Shown piece by piece: positions 40,356-49,023 of a DNA stretch of 50,700 nucleotides. Both the position numbers and the translations under genes were made by a program. Every line of letters starts with the position of its first letter. Position 1 is the first letter of the stretch. The stretch covers positions 1 to 50,700 of the forward strand of contig CAWINH010000014.1 of assembly GCA_963837425.1 (NCBI GenBank). Direction: 5' to 3'. The DNA is from CAWINH01 sp963837425 (lineage in GTDB: Bacteria; Chloroflexota; Limnocylindria; QHBO01). Below the pieces are notes generated by a model, which ran no database searches, had not been told where the DNA came from, and was given only the letters and a program-made list of their open reading frames with translations.

Positions 40356-41786
40356 TCAGCCAACGACCTCGTACGCGAAGGCGCGGAACGTTTCGACGTA
40401 GCGGTCGATCTCGTCCGGCGTGTGCTGCACGGAGAGCGTCCACTGGTCATCCGGTCCCGGCGGCAACAGGATGCCACGATTGGCGAGATAGAAGAAGCTC
40501 GCCTCCCACAGCGCCGAATCGAGGCCGATGAAGTCACGGTAGTTCGTGACGCGCTCCGGGGTGAACATCACGCATCCCTTGGGGCCGACGTTGATCGCGT
40601 AGCCCGGGAGCTCGTACTCGTCGAGCACCGCCTGGCAGCCTTCCGTGAGGCGGCGAGCCAGGTCATGGAGCTTCGGGTAGGCGTCGGCGGTGAGGATCCG
40701 GGTCAGGGTCACGAGGCCCGCACTCATGGAGAGCGGGTTGCCGTTGAAGGTGCCGAGGTGCGCGACGCGGGTCGCTCCTCCGGCCAGCGTTGAGTGCTCG
40801 ATACCGGCCGCCGGCGCGTCGGCCTTCACCTCCTCGATGACGCCCATCACCTCGCCGTGACCGCCAAAGGCGCCAATCGGGACCCCGCCCCCGATGCTCT
40901 TGGCGAGGCAGAACAGGTCGGGCTGCACCCCAAAGTGCTCCGTCGCGCCGCCGTAGGCGAGGACCACGCCGGTCTTCACCTCGTCAAAGATCAGCACCGC
41001 CCCGTGGGCGGTCGCCAGCTCGCGGAGGCGCTCGAGGAATCCGGGGCGGGGCGGCACGACACCGATGTTGAACTGGACCGGCTCCACGATGATCGCCGCG
41101 ACCTGGTCGCGATGTGCTTCGAGGATCGCCTCGAGCAGCTCGGGCTCGTTGAACGGCGCCACGATCGTCTCGGCGAGCCGGCTGGCGGGCAATCCGGCGC
41201 TGGCCGGCACGGTGGCCGGGCTGGCGACCGGGCCCATCCGCTCGCGTGGCGGCTGAATGCTGACCAGGACGTCGTCGTGATGCCCGTGGTAGCCACCTTC
41301 GAACTTCACGATCTTCTCGCGGCCCGTGTAGCCCCGCGCCACCCGAATCGCATCCATGGTGGCCTCGGTCCCCGAGTTGCTGAATCGGACGAGATCGGCG
41401 CCGAACCGGCGCTTGATCTCCTCGGCCAGGAGGATGCCGTCCTCCACCGGGAACGTGTAGCAGGTTCCGTTCGCGACGCGATGCTGCAGGATCTCGGCGA
41501 GGAGCGGGTGGGAGTGACCCGCGGCGAGCACCCCGAAGGCCATGTCGAAATCGACGTACTCGTTGCCGTCCGCGTCCCAGATGCGCGAGCCGCGCGCGTC
41601 CCCCATGAAGAGCGGGTAGGGGTCGTACGTCTGGAACGAGCTGGCGACACCGAGTGGCATCGACTGGCGTGCCCGCGCGTGGAGCCCTGCGCTGCGTTCG
41701 GTCCGGCGCCGGTACGAGGCCTCTTCGGCGGCGAGGAGGGCGGCCACCCGGTTGCGGTCCACGGCGCGCTCGGTTCCGACGCTCAT
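40356..41786 (-). CDS. Class III PLP aminotransferase, glutamate-1-semialdehyde aminomutase-like
   Basis: 476 residues. The PLP pattern is complete: FSNSGTEATMDAIRVARG near 135-152, FEGGYHGHHDD near 160-170, LIFDEVKTG near 252 with metal-free Asp contacting the ring nitrogen, and FCLAKSIGGGVPIGAFGG near 278-295 with the Schiff-base Lys. It resembles the GSA aminomutase branch, but is longer than HemL (about 430) and lies away from heme genes, so it may act on another amino acid. It starts the acyl-CoA dehydrogenase cluster and has an Lrp-type regulator divergent only by orientation of spacing (both minus). Confidence 0.85.
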   Translation of the reverse strand: MSVGTERAVDRNRVAALLAAEEASYRRRTERSAGLHARARQSMPLGVASSFQTYDPYPLFMGDARGSRIWDADGNEYVDFDMAFGVLAAGHSHPLLAEILQHRVANGTCYTFPVEDGILLAEEIKRRFGADLVRFSNSGTEATMDAIRVARGYTGREKIVKFEGGYHGHHDDVLVSIQPPRERMGPVASPATVPASAGLPASRLAETIVAPFNEPELLEAILEAHRDQVAAIIVEPVQFNIGVVPPRPGFLERLRELATAHGAVLIFDEVKTGVVLAYGGATEHFGVQPDLFCLAKSIGGGVPIGAFGGHGEVMGVIEEVKADAPAAGIEHSTLAGGATRVAHLGTFNGNPLSMSAGLVTLTRILTADAYPKLHDLARRLTEGCQAVLDEYELPGYAINVGPKGCVMFTPERVTNYRDFIGLDSALWEASFFYLANRGILLPPGPDDQWTLSVQHTPDEIDRYVETFRAFAYEVVG

Positions 41787-41796
41787 GCGGGTGCTC

Positions 41797-42282
41797 CTAC
41801 CGCGTGCCCCATCGGTAGCTCTCCTTCACGAACCGCAGTTCGACCATCGTCTCGCTGGACGTGATGCCGTCGATCCTGGCCAGGCGGTCGGCAAGGACGC
41901 GGAGCAGGTGCTCGTTGTCCTCGCAGACGACCTCGCAGATCATGTCGAAGCGGCCGGCGGTGATGACGACGTACGTCACCTCCTCGAGCGCCGCCACCGC
42001 CTCGGCGATCTCCTCGATGCGCGAAGCGTCCACGGACAGGCCGATGAAGGCCGGCTGCCCGAACCCCATCGCCAGCGGATCGGTCACCCCGACGACCTGG
42101 ACGATGCCGCGCGTGATCAGGCGCTCCGCGCGCTGGCGAACGGTGGCTTCGGGGACCTTCAGCTCCCGCCCGATCTGGGCATACGGCCGCCGGCCGTCCA
42201 GCTGGAGCGCCTTGATGATGGCCTTGTCCAGATCATCCAGCGGTGGGCGGCGCGAACTCGCCGTGAGCGTGCGCATAGCCAC
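41797..42282 (-). CDS. Lrp/AsnC-family transcription regulator
   Basis: 161 codons from the GTG at 42282; the ATG at 42276 is the alternative. The HTH (DDLDKAIIKALQLDGRRPYA, then ATVRQRAERLITRGIVQVVG) is at about 14-60, and the RAM ligand-binding domain (VVITAGRFDMICEVVCEDNE near 108) completes the family layout. Such proteins form octamers and respond to amino acids. It ends ten bases before the aminotransferase start, so it is likely co-transcribed and may control that enzyme. TACGAT is seven bases before the GTG (leaderless). Confidence 0.9.
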   Translation of the reverse strand: MAMRTLTASSRRPPLDDLDKAIIKALQLDGRRPYAQIGRELKVPEATVRQRAERLITRGIVQVVGVTDPLAMGFGQPAFIGLSVDASRIEEIAEAVAALEEVTYVVITAGRFDMICEVVCEDNEHLLRVLADRLARIDGITSSETMVELRFVKESYRWGTR

Positions 42283-42289
42283 GACGGGA

Positions 42290-42295
42290 ATCGTA
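42290..42295 (-). promoter_or_regulatory. -10 element TACGAT, leaderless start of the Lrp-family gene
   Basis: TACGAT is seven bases before the GTG at 42282; the spacing to the next ATG would be 13. Confidence 0.5.
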
Positions 42296-42362
42296 GTCCG
42301 GGTGGCCTTGGAGGTCAACATTCCGCAACTTCCGGGCCAGAATTCCGCGGATTCCGTGTGGG

Positions 42363-44519
42363 TTAGGCTTCGGCCGCCTCAGCCGGGCCGACGGGGGTGG
42401 CCCACGCGCCGGTGGCGGCGGCCAGGAGCTCTGCCACGTCCATGACCTCGACATCGGTCCGCTCGAGGTCGGTGACGCCGTCGCGCAGCATGACGAGGCA
42501 GAACGGGCAGGCGGTGGCGATGGCATCCGGCACTTTGGCGAGCGCCTGTTCGACGCGTCGGTGGTTGATGCGCTGCCCCTCCTGTTCCTCCATCCACATC
42601 CGCGCGCCGCCCGCCCCGCAGCACATCCCGCGCCGGTGATGGAGATCCATCTCGACCAGGGACTGCCCGGGCACCGATTCCACGATCCGGCGCCCCGGCT
42701 CGTAGACGCCGTTGTAGCGGCCGAGGTAGCAGGCGTCGTGGTAGGCAACGACCGCGTCGCGGTGCTCCGCGGGCCGCAGCCGCCCGTCCGCCACGAGTCG
42801 GTCGAGGAGCTGGCTGTGGTGGATCACCTCGATGTCGGTCAGCCCGAACTGGGGGTATTCGTTGCGAATCGTGTTGAAGCAGTGGGGACAGCTGGCGACC
42901 ACGGTCCGGACCCCGTGATCGGCATGGGCGGCGGTCAGCGTCGCGACGTTCTCCTGAGCGAGCATCTGGTAGAGGTACTCATTTCCGGCACGCCGCGCGG
43001 GGTCTCCCGAACAGCTCTCCACTGATCCGAGAACCGCGAACGGCACGCCGGCCTGCCTGAGAAGCGCAGCCATGGCGCGCACGACCTTGCGGTTCCGCTC
43101 ATCGAAGGCACCCGCGCACCCGACCCAATAGAGCACGCCGCCGCTCCTCATCGCCTCGGCATCAGGCCCACCGTCCGCACCGAGCACCGGGACGTCCATC
43201 CCCTTCGCCCAGTCGAGGCGGGAGCTTCGTGGCTGGCCCCAGGGGTTGCCCGCCGTCTCCATGCCCCGGAACACGACGTTGAGCTCCTTCGGGAATTTCG
43301 CGTCCTCGAGCACGAGGTTGCGTCGAATCTCGACGATGCTGTCGACGTGCTCGATGAGCACCGGGCATCCCTCGACGCACCAGCCGCAGGTCGTGCACTG
43401 CCAGACCGCCTCCTCGGGAATCGCCCCGTCCACGAGGGGCAGGGAGAGCGCCTCGCGCGCCTGCCCGGCGGCAACCCCCAGTGCGGCGTCGGCGGCCTCG
43501 CCACCACCGGGAGCGCCGGCCCGTGCCGCCCGCTGGGCGGAAGCTGCCGCGGCCAGCGCGGTCTCGGCGGCCACGATCTGATCGCGAAGTCCCTCCATGA
43601 AGTGCTTGGGGCTCAGCGTCTTTCCGGTCATGCTCGCGGGACAGAACTCCATGCACCTGCCGCATTCGGTGCAGGACAGCCCGTCGAGCAGATGCCGCCA
43701 CGTCAGATCCCCCAGCGTCCGGGCTCCGAACGCGGGCTCGGAACCGTCAACCGGCTCAACCTCGAGGTCGAGTTTGCGCAGCGCGCCGCGCGGCTCGAGG
43801 TTGCGGAAGTAGACGTTCGGCTCACTGCTGATGATGTGCAGGTGCTTGCTGTACGGGAGATAGGCGCCGAAGCCGAGCACGAGCACGACGTGCGCCCACG
43901 CGAGGATCCCGAACCAGGCGGTCGCCGCGTCGGCACCCACGGGGCCCAGCGCGTCGGCGAGCGGGCCGGCCACGAGCGCCCAGCGGCGCCCCGGATCATC
44001 GGGTGCCACCACGAACCGCATGGCGTCTCCGAAGAGCTCGGTGCCGACCACCCCCACGATGAGGCCCAGGATGATGAATGCATCACGGCTCAGCGCGAGG
44101 CGCGGCGGCCGGAGGACGATGCGCCGGAAGGCGGCGAACGCGACGGCTGCCAGCACGAGGCCAATGAACAGGTTCGCAACGGCGATCGCGACGGCCCACA
44201 GGACGCCACCCAGCGGCCAGGCCAGCACGGTCTCCACGAGCCCGTTGGTCAGGTAGTTCCCGCTCGTCACGAGCAGCGTGAGGAAGCCCCAGAAGATCAG
44301 GGCGTGCATGAGGCCAGGCACCGGGTCGGCAAGCAGCCGCCGTTGGCCGAGCACGTAGACCGCCACCCCCCAGATCCGACGCAGCGGGCGGTCGGAGCGG
44401 TCCAGCGGCCGCCCAGCACGGAGCACCTCGACGTGCCGGCGAGCTCGTCGCCAGAAGAGTGCGACCGCCGCTGCCAGGGGCACCACGATCAGCGGGTAGA
44501 GGGGGATGCCGACCTCCAT
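42363..44519 (-). CDS. Membrane Fe-S oxidoreductase, candidate ETF:menaquinone oxidoreductase
   Basis: 718 residues. The N-terminal half has five or six membrane helices in the NarI/DsrM-like b-cytochrome manner (conserved His in LMHALIFWGFLTLLVTSG near 71 and AWAHVVLVLGFGAYLPYSKH near 208). Then two [4Fe-4S] motifs, CTECGRCMEFCPA near 282 and CTTCGWCVEGCP near 378. The C-terminal part is a CCG domain pair as in HdrD/GlpC (CSGDPARRAGNEY, ASCPHCFNTIRNEYP, RGMCCGAGGARMW). This layout matches the ETF-oxidising Fe-S membrane proteins that pass electrons from ETF to menaquinone. The ETF and acyl-CoA dehydrogenase genes are 4 kb away on the same strand. TAGGAT is nine bases before the ATG. Confidence 0.88.
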   Translation of the reverse strand: MEVGIPLYPLIVVPLAAAVALFWRRARRHVEVLRAGRPLDRSDRPLRRIWGVAVYVLGQRRLLADPVPGLMHALIFWGFLTLLVTSGNYLTNGLVETVLAWPLGGVLWAVAIAVANLFIGLVLAAVAFAAFRRIVLRPPRLALSRDAFIILGLIVGVVGTELFGDAMRFVVAPDDPGRRWALVAGPLADALGPVGADAATAWFGILAWAHVVLVLGFGAYLPYSKHLHIISSEPNVYFRNLEPRGALRKLDLEVEPVDGSEPAFGARTLGDLTWRHLLDGLSCTECGRCMEFCPASMTGKTLSPKHFMEGLRDQIVAAETALAAAASAQRAARAGAPGGGEAADAALGVAAGQAREALSLPLVDGAIPEEAVWQCTTCGWCVEGCPVLIEHVDSIVEIRRNLVLEDAKFPKELNVVFRGMETAGNPWGQPRSSRLDWAKGMDVPVLGADGGPDAEAMRSGGVLYWVGCAGAFDERNRKVVRAMAALLRQAGVPFAVLGSVESCSGDPARRAGNEYLYQMLAQENVATLTAAHADHGVRTVVASCPHCFNTIRNEYPQFGLTDIEVIHHSQLLDRLVADGRLRPAEHRDAVVAYHDACYLGRYNGVYEPGRRIVESVPGQSLVEMDLHHRRGMCCGAGGARMWMEEQEGQRINHRRVEQALAKVPDAIATACPFCLVMLRDGVTDLERTDVEVMDVAELLAAATGAWATPVGPAEAAEA

Positions 44520-44571
44520 GCGACCCCAATCCTAACGTTGCGTCGGCACGGCCCGGGCTGCCGCCCCGCGC

Positions 44572-45552
44572 TCAGTGATCTCCGCCCGCCAGCTGCTCCA
44601 GGGCGTGGCGCAGGACCGGAAGCAGCGCGCCCAGCGATTCGGCGGCTCCGCGCGGCGAGCCGGGGAGGTTGACGACCAGCGTTGCCCCACGAGCTCCCAC
44701 CACGGCCCGGGACAGCGCGGCCGTCGGTGTCGAGGCGAGACCGCGGGCGCGCATCAGCTCTGCGAGGCCCGGCACCTCCCGATCGATGACCGCTCGGGTT
44801 GCCGACGGCGTCACGTCGTTGGGGGTCAGCCCCGTGCCCCCGGTCGTCACGATGAGCCGATGTCCGGCCTCGGCGAGCTGCCCGAGGGCCAGCGCCAGTC
44901 GTTCCTGGTCATCGGGCAGGACGAGCGGCTGAGGCACGACATCGAAACCGGCCTCGCGGAGGCCCGAGACGACGACCGGCCCCGAAGCGTCCTCTCGTTC
45001 ACCGGCCGACGCGCGGGTCGACACGGTGATCACCACCGCCTCGTGCTCCGCCACTCGATCCGCGGGATCCGGAGCTGCGACATCCGCGACCCACCTGCCG
45101 CTGCGCCCCCCCTCCTTCGACAGGAGGCGGACGCCGTCGATCCGAATATCGCGCTGCAGCGACTTCGCCATGTCGTAGAGCGTGAGCGCAGCGACGCTCG
45201 CGGCCGTCAGGGCCTCCATCTCGACACCCGTACGGGCGGTCGTGCGAACGGTGGCGCGGATCGTCACGGTCCCCGCCTCCACGTCGGGTGCCAGGTCCAC
45301 GTCCACGTGGTCGAGCGGCAGTGGGTGGCAGAGCGGGATCAGGTCCCCCGTGCGCTTCGCAGCGCCAATGCCCGCCAGCCGGGCGGTCACGAACGCGTCC
45401 CCCTTCGGTCCGCCGCTCTCGAGCAGGCCGCGGAGGATCTCCGGCCGGAATCGGACGAGCGCCTCGGCCTCTGCGCGGCGGGCGGTGACCGGCTTCGCAC
45501 CCACGTCCACCATGCGCGGCGCCCCCTCCGCGTCGAGATGCGATGGCCTCAT
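44572..45552 (-). CDS. moaCB: Bifunctional MoaC-MoaB/Mog molybdenum cofactor protein
   Basis: 326 residues. Residues 1-155 are MoaC (cyclic pyranopterin monophosphate synthase): MVDVGAKPVTARRAEAEA near 14, KRTGDLIPLCHPLPLDHV near 67 with the metal/active-site HP, and TGVEMEALTAASVAALTLYD near 107. Residues about 170-326 are a MoaB/Mog domain with TTGGTGLTPNDVTP near 238 and NLPGSPRGAAESL near 300. Fusion puts the second and adenylylation steps of Moco synthesis in one chain. It follows moeA directly. Confidence 0.93.
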   Translation of the reverse strand: MRPSHLDAEGAPRMVDVGAKPVTARRAEAEALVRFRPEILRGLLESGGPKGDAFVTARLAGIGAAKRTGDLIPLCHPLPLDHVDVDLAPDVEAGTVTIRATVRTTARTGVEMEALTAASVAALTLYDMAKSLQRDIRIDGVRLLSKEGGRSGRWVADVAAPDPADRVAEHEAVVITVSTRASAGEREDASGPVVVSGLREAGFDVVPQPLVLPDDQERLALALGQLAEAGHRLIVTTGGTGLTPNDVTPSATRAVIDREVPGLAELMRARGLASTPTAALSRAVVGARGATLVVNLPGSPRGAAESLGALLPVLRHALEQLAGGDH

Positions 45553-46743
45553 CTATATGGCTCCCAGCAGGATGGCATCGTACGACGCCCCGCGCCTCGT
45601 CGAGGCCTCGCCGATCGGGACCACCAGGAGCGCGTTCGCGTCGGCGAGCGGACGAAGCTGCGAGGAACCCTGGCCCCCGGCCGCATCGGCCCGGTAGCCA
45701 TCTCCGTCGCGGCTGACGCGAACCCGCAGGTACGCCTCCCGCTCGGGGTCCTTCCCCACCTCACCCGCCGCGGTGGCCCGCACCCGGGCTCGGCCATCGC
45801 CGTGCAGGCCCTGCATGGCTCGCAGCAGCGGGCGCGCGAACAGCTCGAAGGTGACGAGGGCGCTGACCGGGTTGCCCGGCAGGCCGAGCACCGGGATGCC
45901 GTCCACGTCGCCGAAGGCGAGTGGCTTGCCGGGTTGCATGGCGATCCGCCACAGCTCGAGCCGGCCAATCTCCTCGATCGCCTCACGTACATGATCGTGG
46001 CGGCCGACCGACACGCCGCCGCTGGCCACCAGCAGGTCGGCCCCGGCCACGCCCTCCCGGATCACGGTCCGGATGGCCGCCAGGTCGTCCGGCGCGCGCG
46101 GGAGAATCCGAGCTTCGCCACCAGCCTCGGACACGGCGGCGGCCAGGGCAACGCTATTCGCATCGTGAATCTGGCCGGGACCGAGCGGCTCGCCAGGCGC
46201 CACGAGCTCATCGCCGGTCGACAGCACGGCGACCAGCGGCCGGCGGCGAACCGCAAGGTTCCCGATCCCGAGGGAGGCGATGAGGGCCACGGTGGCGGGC
46301 GTGATCGGCTCGGCAGCGAGCTCGACGCGCTCCCCGGCACGGGTGTCGTGCCCGGCCGGACGCACGCACTCGCCGCTCCCCACGCTCGGGACGCGGACGA
46401 TGCCGTCAGCCTCGTCCACCCGCTCGAGGGGTACGACCGTGTCCGCGCCAGGCGGCAGGGGGGCCCCGGTCATGATGCGGACGGTCGTTCCCGGATCAAC
46501 GATGGGCAGGCGTCCGGCCCCGGCGGCCACCTCGCCGGCGAGCCGCAGCTCGCCCGGCGCGTCCGCTGAGCGCAGCGCGAACCCATCCATCGACGAATTA
46601 GCAAACGGAGGCACGTCGGTCGCGGCGGTGAGCGTCAGGTCGGCCGGCACGCGCCCCCGGGCGTCCCCAACGGCCACCTCCTCGATCCCGGTGATCCTTG
46701 CCGCGGAGAGGATCCGCTCGCGGGCGGCGGCCACGGTCAGCAT
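45553..46743 (-). CDS. moeA: Molybdopterin molybdenumtransferase MoeA
   Basis: 396 codons from the ATG at 46743. DVPPFANSSMDGFALRS near 44-60, the MoeA hallmark, GTTVRIMTGAPLPPGADTVV near 85-105, STGDELVAPGEPLGPGQIHD near 178, SGGVSVGRHDHV near 243, QPGKPLAFGDVDGIPVLGLP and GNPVSALVTFELF near 275-310. It inserts molybdate into adenylated molybdopterin. The start is five bases after the S2P gene stop and the end abuts moaCB, so these three genes form an operon. Confidence 0.95.
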   Translation of the reverse strand: MLTVAAARERILSAARITGIEEVAVGDARGRVPADLTLTAATDVPPFANSSMDGFALRSADAPGELRLAGEVAAGAGRLPIVDPGTTVRIMTGAPLPPGADTVVPLERVDEADGIVRVPSVGSGECVRPAGHDTRAGERVELAAEPITPATVALIASLGIGNLAVRRRPLVAVLSTGDELVAPGEPLGPGQIHDANSVALAAAVSEAGGEARILPRAPDDLAAIRTVIREGVAGADLLVASGGVSVGRHDHVREAIEEIGRLELWRIAMQPGKPLAFGDVDGIPVLGLPGNPVSALVTFELFARPLLRAMQGLHGDGRARVRATAAGEVGKDPEREAYLRVRVSRDGDGYRADAAGGQGSSQLRPLADANALLVVPIGEASTRRGASYDAILLGAI

Positions 46744-46747
46744 CGGC

Positions 46748-47875
46748 TCAAACGCCGAGCTTGAGGCGAGTGTCAACCATGCGAAGGATGCCGGCGCGAG
46801 TGAGCAGGCCCAGCACGCTGCGCCCGTCCGTGTCGACGACCGGCAGCTGGTTCACCTCCCGCTGCTGCAGGAGGTTCAGGGCCCCCTCCAGCGGGTCATC
46901 CGGGCCAACGCGTGCGAGGTCGCCGTAGCGAGTCATGATGTCGGTCACCCGGGCCATGGGCCAGTTCTCCTGCGAGACCCGCCGAACGTCCGACAGGGTC
47001 ACGATGCCAGCCAGTCCACCGTCGTCATGCCGCACGAGGTACGAACGGTGCTCGCCCCGCATCAGGCGGTCGCGGACGAGCTCGGCAACGGTCTCGTTCG
47101 GTGACACCGAGGGCGGCTCCGGATCCATGACGTCGCTGACCCGCACCCCGCTCAGCGAGTGCTCCAGCGTAACCTGGGTGGCCGCCGATTCGGCGATCGT
47201 CGACAAGAACCAGCCGATGAGGGCCAGCCAGATGCCGCTGAACAGGCCCCCGGGCTGGAATGCGAGGAACACGCCCAGGGCGATCAATCCGTAGCCGAAG
47301 ACGCGCCCGACGGCGGCGGCCGCGCGCGTCGCCCCGAACTGGTCGCCGCGGATCTTCCACAGGAGCGCCCGGACGAGGCGCCCACCGTCCATCGGGTAGC
47401 CGGGGATCAGGTTGAAGAGCCCCAGGGTGATGTTGATGAAGCCGAGCCACCCGAAGACGGCGTCCAGCTGCGGCTGCGTCGTGAAGAAGTCGATGCCGGT
47501 CAGGACGCCGCCCAGCAGCAGGCTCGACGCCGGACCGGCGATGGCGATGAGCGCTTCGGCGCGAGGGCTGGTGGCGTCCGTCTCGAGGTTCGCAGCGCCG
47601 CCGAAGATGAAGAGCGTGATGTCGTGCACCCGGACCCCGAAGCGACGGGCCACCAGTGCGTGGCTCAGCTCATGGGCCAGCACCGAGCAGAAGAAGAGCG
47701 CCGCGATGATGCCGGCCACGATCCAGTACAGCGCGGGGTCCCACCCGGGAAACGTGCCCGGCAGGCTGCTCACCGCCAGCGAGTACGTGACGAGGAAGGC
47801 GATCACCAGCCAGGATGGGTGCAGCCCGATGCGAATGCCTGCAATCCGCCCCACGAAGAACGCGCCACGTCCCAT
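46748..47875 (-). CDS. Site-2 protease (M50) with C-terminal CBS domain pair
   Basis: 375 codons from the ATG at 47875. Membrane metalloprotease with zinc motif LAHELSHALVARRFG near 65 (HExxH) and NLIPGYPMDGGRLVRAL near 170 (third ligand Asp in DGG), plus about five helices. Residues about 245-370 are two CBS repeats (SVSPNETVAELVRDRLMRG, then ARVGPDDPLEGALNLLQQRE), which usually sense adenine nucleotides. S2P enzymes cut membrane-embedded substrates such as anti-sigma factors or, in some Firmicutes, lipoprotein signal peptides. TACACT is seven bases before the ATG (leaderless). Confidence 0.93.
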   Translation of the reverse strand: MGRGAFFVGRIAGIRIGLHPSWLVIAFLVTYSLAVSSLPGTFPGWDPALYWIVAGIIAALFFCSVLAHELSHALVARRFGVRVHDITLFIFGGAANLETDATSPRAEALIAIAGPASSLLLGGVLTGIDFFTTQPQLDAVFGWLGFINITLGLFNLIPGYPMDGGRLVRALLWKIRGDQFGATRAAAAVGRVFGYGLIALGVFLAFQPGGLFSGIWLALIGWFLSTIAESAATQVTLEHSLSGVRVSDVMDPEPPSVSPNETVAELVRDRLMRGEHRSYLVRHDDGGLAGIVTLSDVRRVSQENWPMARVTDIMTRYGDLARVGPDDPLEGALNLLQQREVNQLPVVDTDGRSVLGLLTRAGILRMVDTRLKLGV

Positions 47876-47882
47876 GGGCACG

Positions 47883-47888
47883 AGTGTA
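47883..47888 (-). promoter_or_regulatory. -10 element TACACT, leaderless start of the S2P gene
   Basis: TACACT is seven bases before the ATG at 47875, and starts the S2P-moeA-moaCB operon. Confidence 0.55.
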
Positions 47889-47897
47889 GCCGAGCGT

Positions 47898-48566
47898 TCA
47901 GCCAGGAGCCGCGGGCGGGCTCGGCATTGCCCGCAGGTCACGGCGGCCGAGGAGCGCGACCGCAACCGCGCTCACCACGATCGCGGCGCCGGCGATGAGC
48001 GCCAGCTCGAACCAGAACGGCTCGGGGAAGAGGGTGATGAGGTGCGAGCCTGGCGGAAACTGCCAGGTGCCGGCTGCGAAGAAGAGACCGTGGAATGTCG
48101 CAAACGCGGCCTCGAAGGCGACCGCGAAGAAGGCACCCACCACGACGGCCGCCACCCCGACCACGGCCGCACCACTGAGCAGGAGGCGGCCTCGCAGATC
48201 ACGGTCGTTGCGTAGCAGCCGGCCCAGGCCGAGCGCCGCGACGAGCGCGATGAGGTCGGTCACCAGCAGGCCGCGGACGAGCCCGCCGACGTCCGCCATG
48301 TGGCTGCGCTCGGCAGCATCGAGGTAGGGCTGCGTCCCGTCCAGGGACACTGAGAAGGACCCGCCGGTGAAGAGGTCCCCAAGCATCACGTTCGTGAGTC
48401 GCGCGACCTCACCGGCGCTGGTTCCCACCGCGGCGGGAACGCCATGACGGCCCTGCTCAAATGCCACGAACCAGGGATTGAACAGGGTCAGCGGTCCGGT
48501 GATCGTGATCGCGAGTGCCACCGCCAGCATGAAGGCTGCGGCGGCCAGCATCCGCAGGGGCGTCAC
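47898..48566 (-). CDS. DUF1461 integral membrane protein
   Basis: 222 codons from a GTG. Four or five membrane helices (near 7-29, 97-115, 130-155 and 185-205) enclose an extracytoplasmic loop with LFNPWFVAFEQGRHG near 27 and a later FATFHGLFFAAGTWQFPPGS near 155-175. These motifs match DUF1461 (TIGR01906-like), a family of unknown function in Gram-positive and related bacteria. It lies in a run of membrane-protein genes on the minus strand, 31 bases after the holin-like gene. Confidence 0.85.
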   Translation of the reverse strand: MTPLRMLAAAAFMLAVALAITITGPLTLFNPWFVAFEQGRHGVPAAVGTSAGEVARLTNVMLGDLFTGGSFSVSLDGTQPYLDAAERSHMADVGGLVRGLLVTDLIALVAALGLGRLLRNDRDLRGRLLLSGAAVVGVAAVVVGAFFAVAFEAAFATFHGLFFAAGTWQFPPGSHLITLFPEPFWFELALIAGAAIVVSAVAVALLGRRDLRAMPSPPAAPG

Positions 48567-48597
48567 CCCGGACGGCCGGCCGAGGATTCGCCGCCGG

Positions 48598-48981
48598 TCA
48601 GAGGACGCGTGCCGGCACCCGGCTGGCGCCGACGACCATCGAGAGGATCCAGCCCACGATCGAGATCACGACCGAGCCGAGCAACGCAGCCCAGAAGTCC
48701 TGGACCGAGAAACCGAGCTCGAGCTGGTCGCTGATCGCGCCGGTCAGCATGAGCATGCCGGCGTTGATGACGATCAGGAACAGACCCAGGGTGACGAGCG
48801 TGATCGGGAAGGTGAGGATGCGCAGGATCGGGCGCAAGAAGGAGTTCAGCAGGCTGAAGGCCACCGCCACCAGCAGGAACTTCCACCACTGGCCGCCTTC
48901 CACGAAGTTCAGGCCGGGCACGATGACCACGGCGACATAGATGGCACCCGCGTTGACGAGGATCTGCAGCAGTCGATCCAT
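48598..48981 (-). CDS. Phage-holin-family-4-like small membrane protein
   Basis: 127 codons from the ATG at 48981, nine bases after TAGGCT; another ATG at 48990 directly abuts that box. Four membrane helices with the motif SLLNSFLRPILRILTFPITL near 45-64 and GLFLIVINAGMLMLTGAI near 68-85, typical of the mycobacterial 4-TMS holin family (PF04020). Despite the name these are normal chromosomal genes and no phage genes are nearby. Function unknown. Confidence 0.85.
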   Translation of the reverse strand: MDRLLQILVNAGAIYVAVVIVPGLNFVEGGQWWKFLLVAVAFSLLNSFLRPILRILTFPITLVTLGLFLIVINAGMLMLTGAISDQLELGFSVQDFWAALLGSVVISIVGWILSMVVGASRVPARVL

Positions 48982-49023
48982 GGCCCGCATAGCCTAGCCG
49001 ATGCTGTCCAGCCCCGGACCCGG

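Noticed and set aside
44575..46569. 664-codon plus-strand open frame
   Set aside because: Antisense to moaCB and moeA, whose motifs are unmistakable.
48598..48981. Holin-like gene as a prophage remnant
   Set aside because: This family is common on chromosomes; no lysin, integrase or capsid gene is near.
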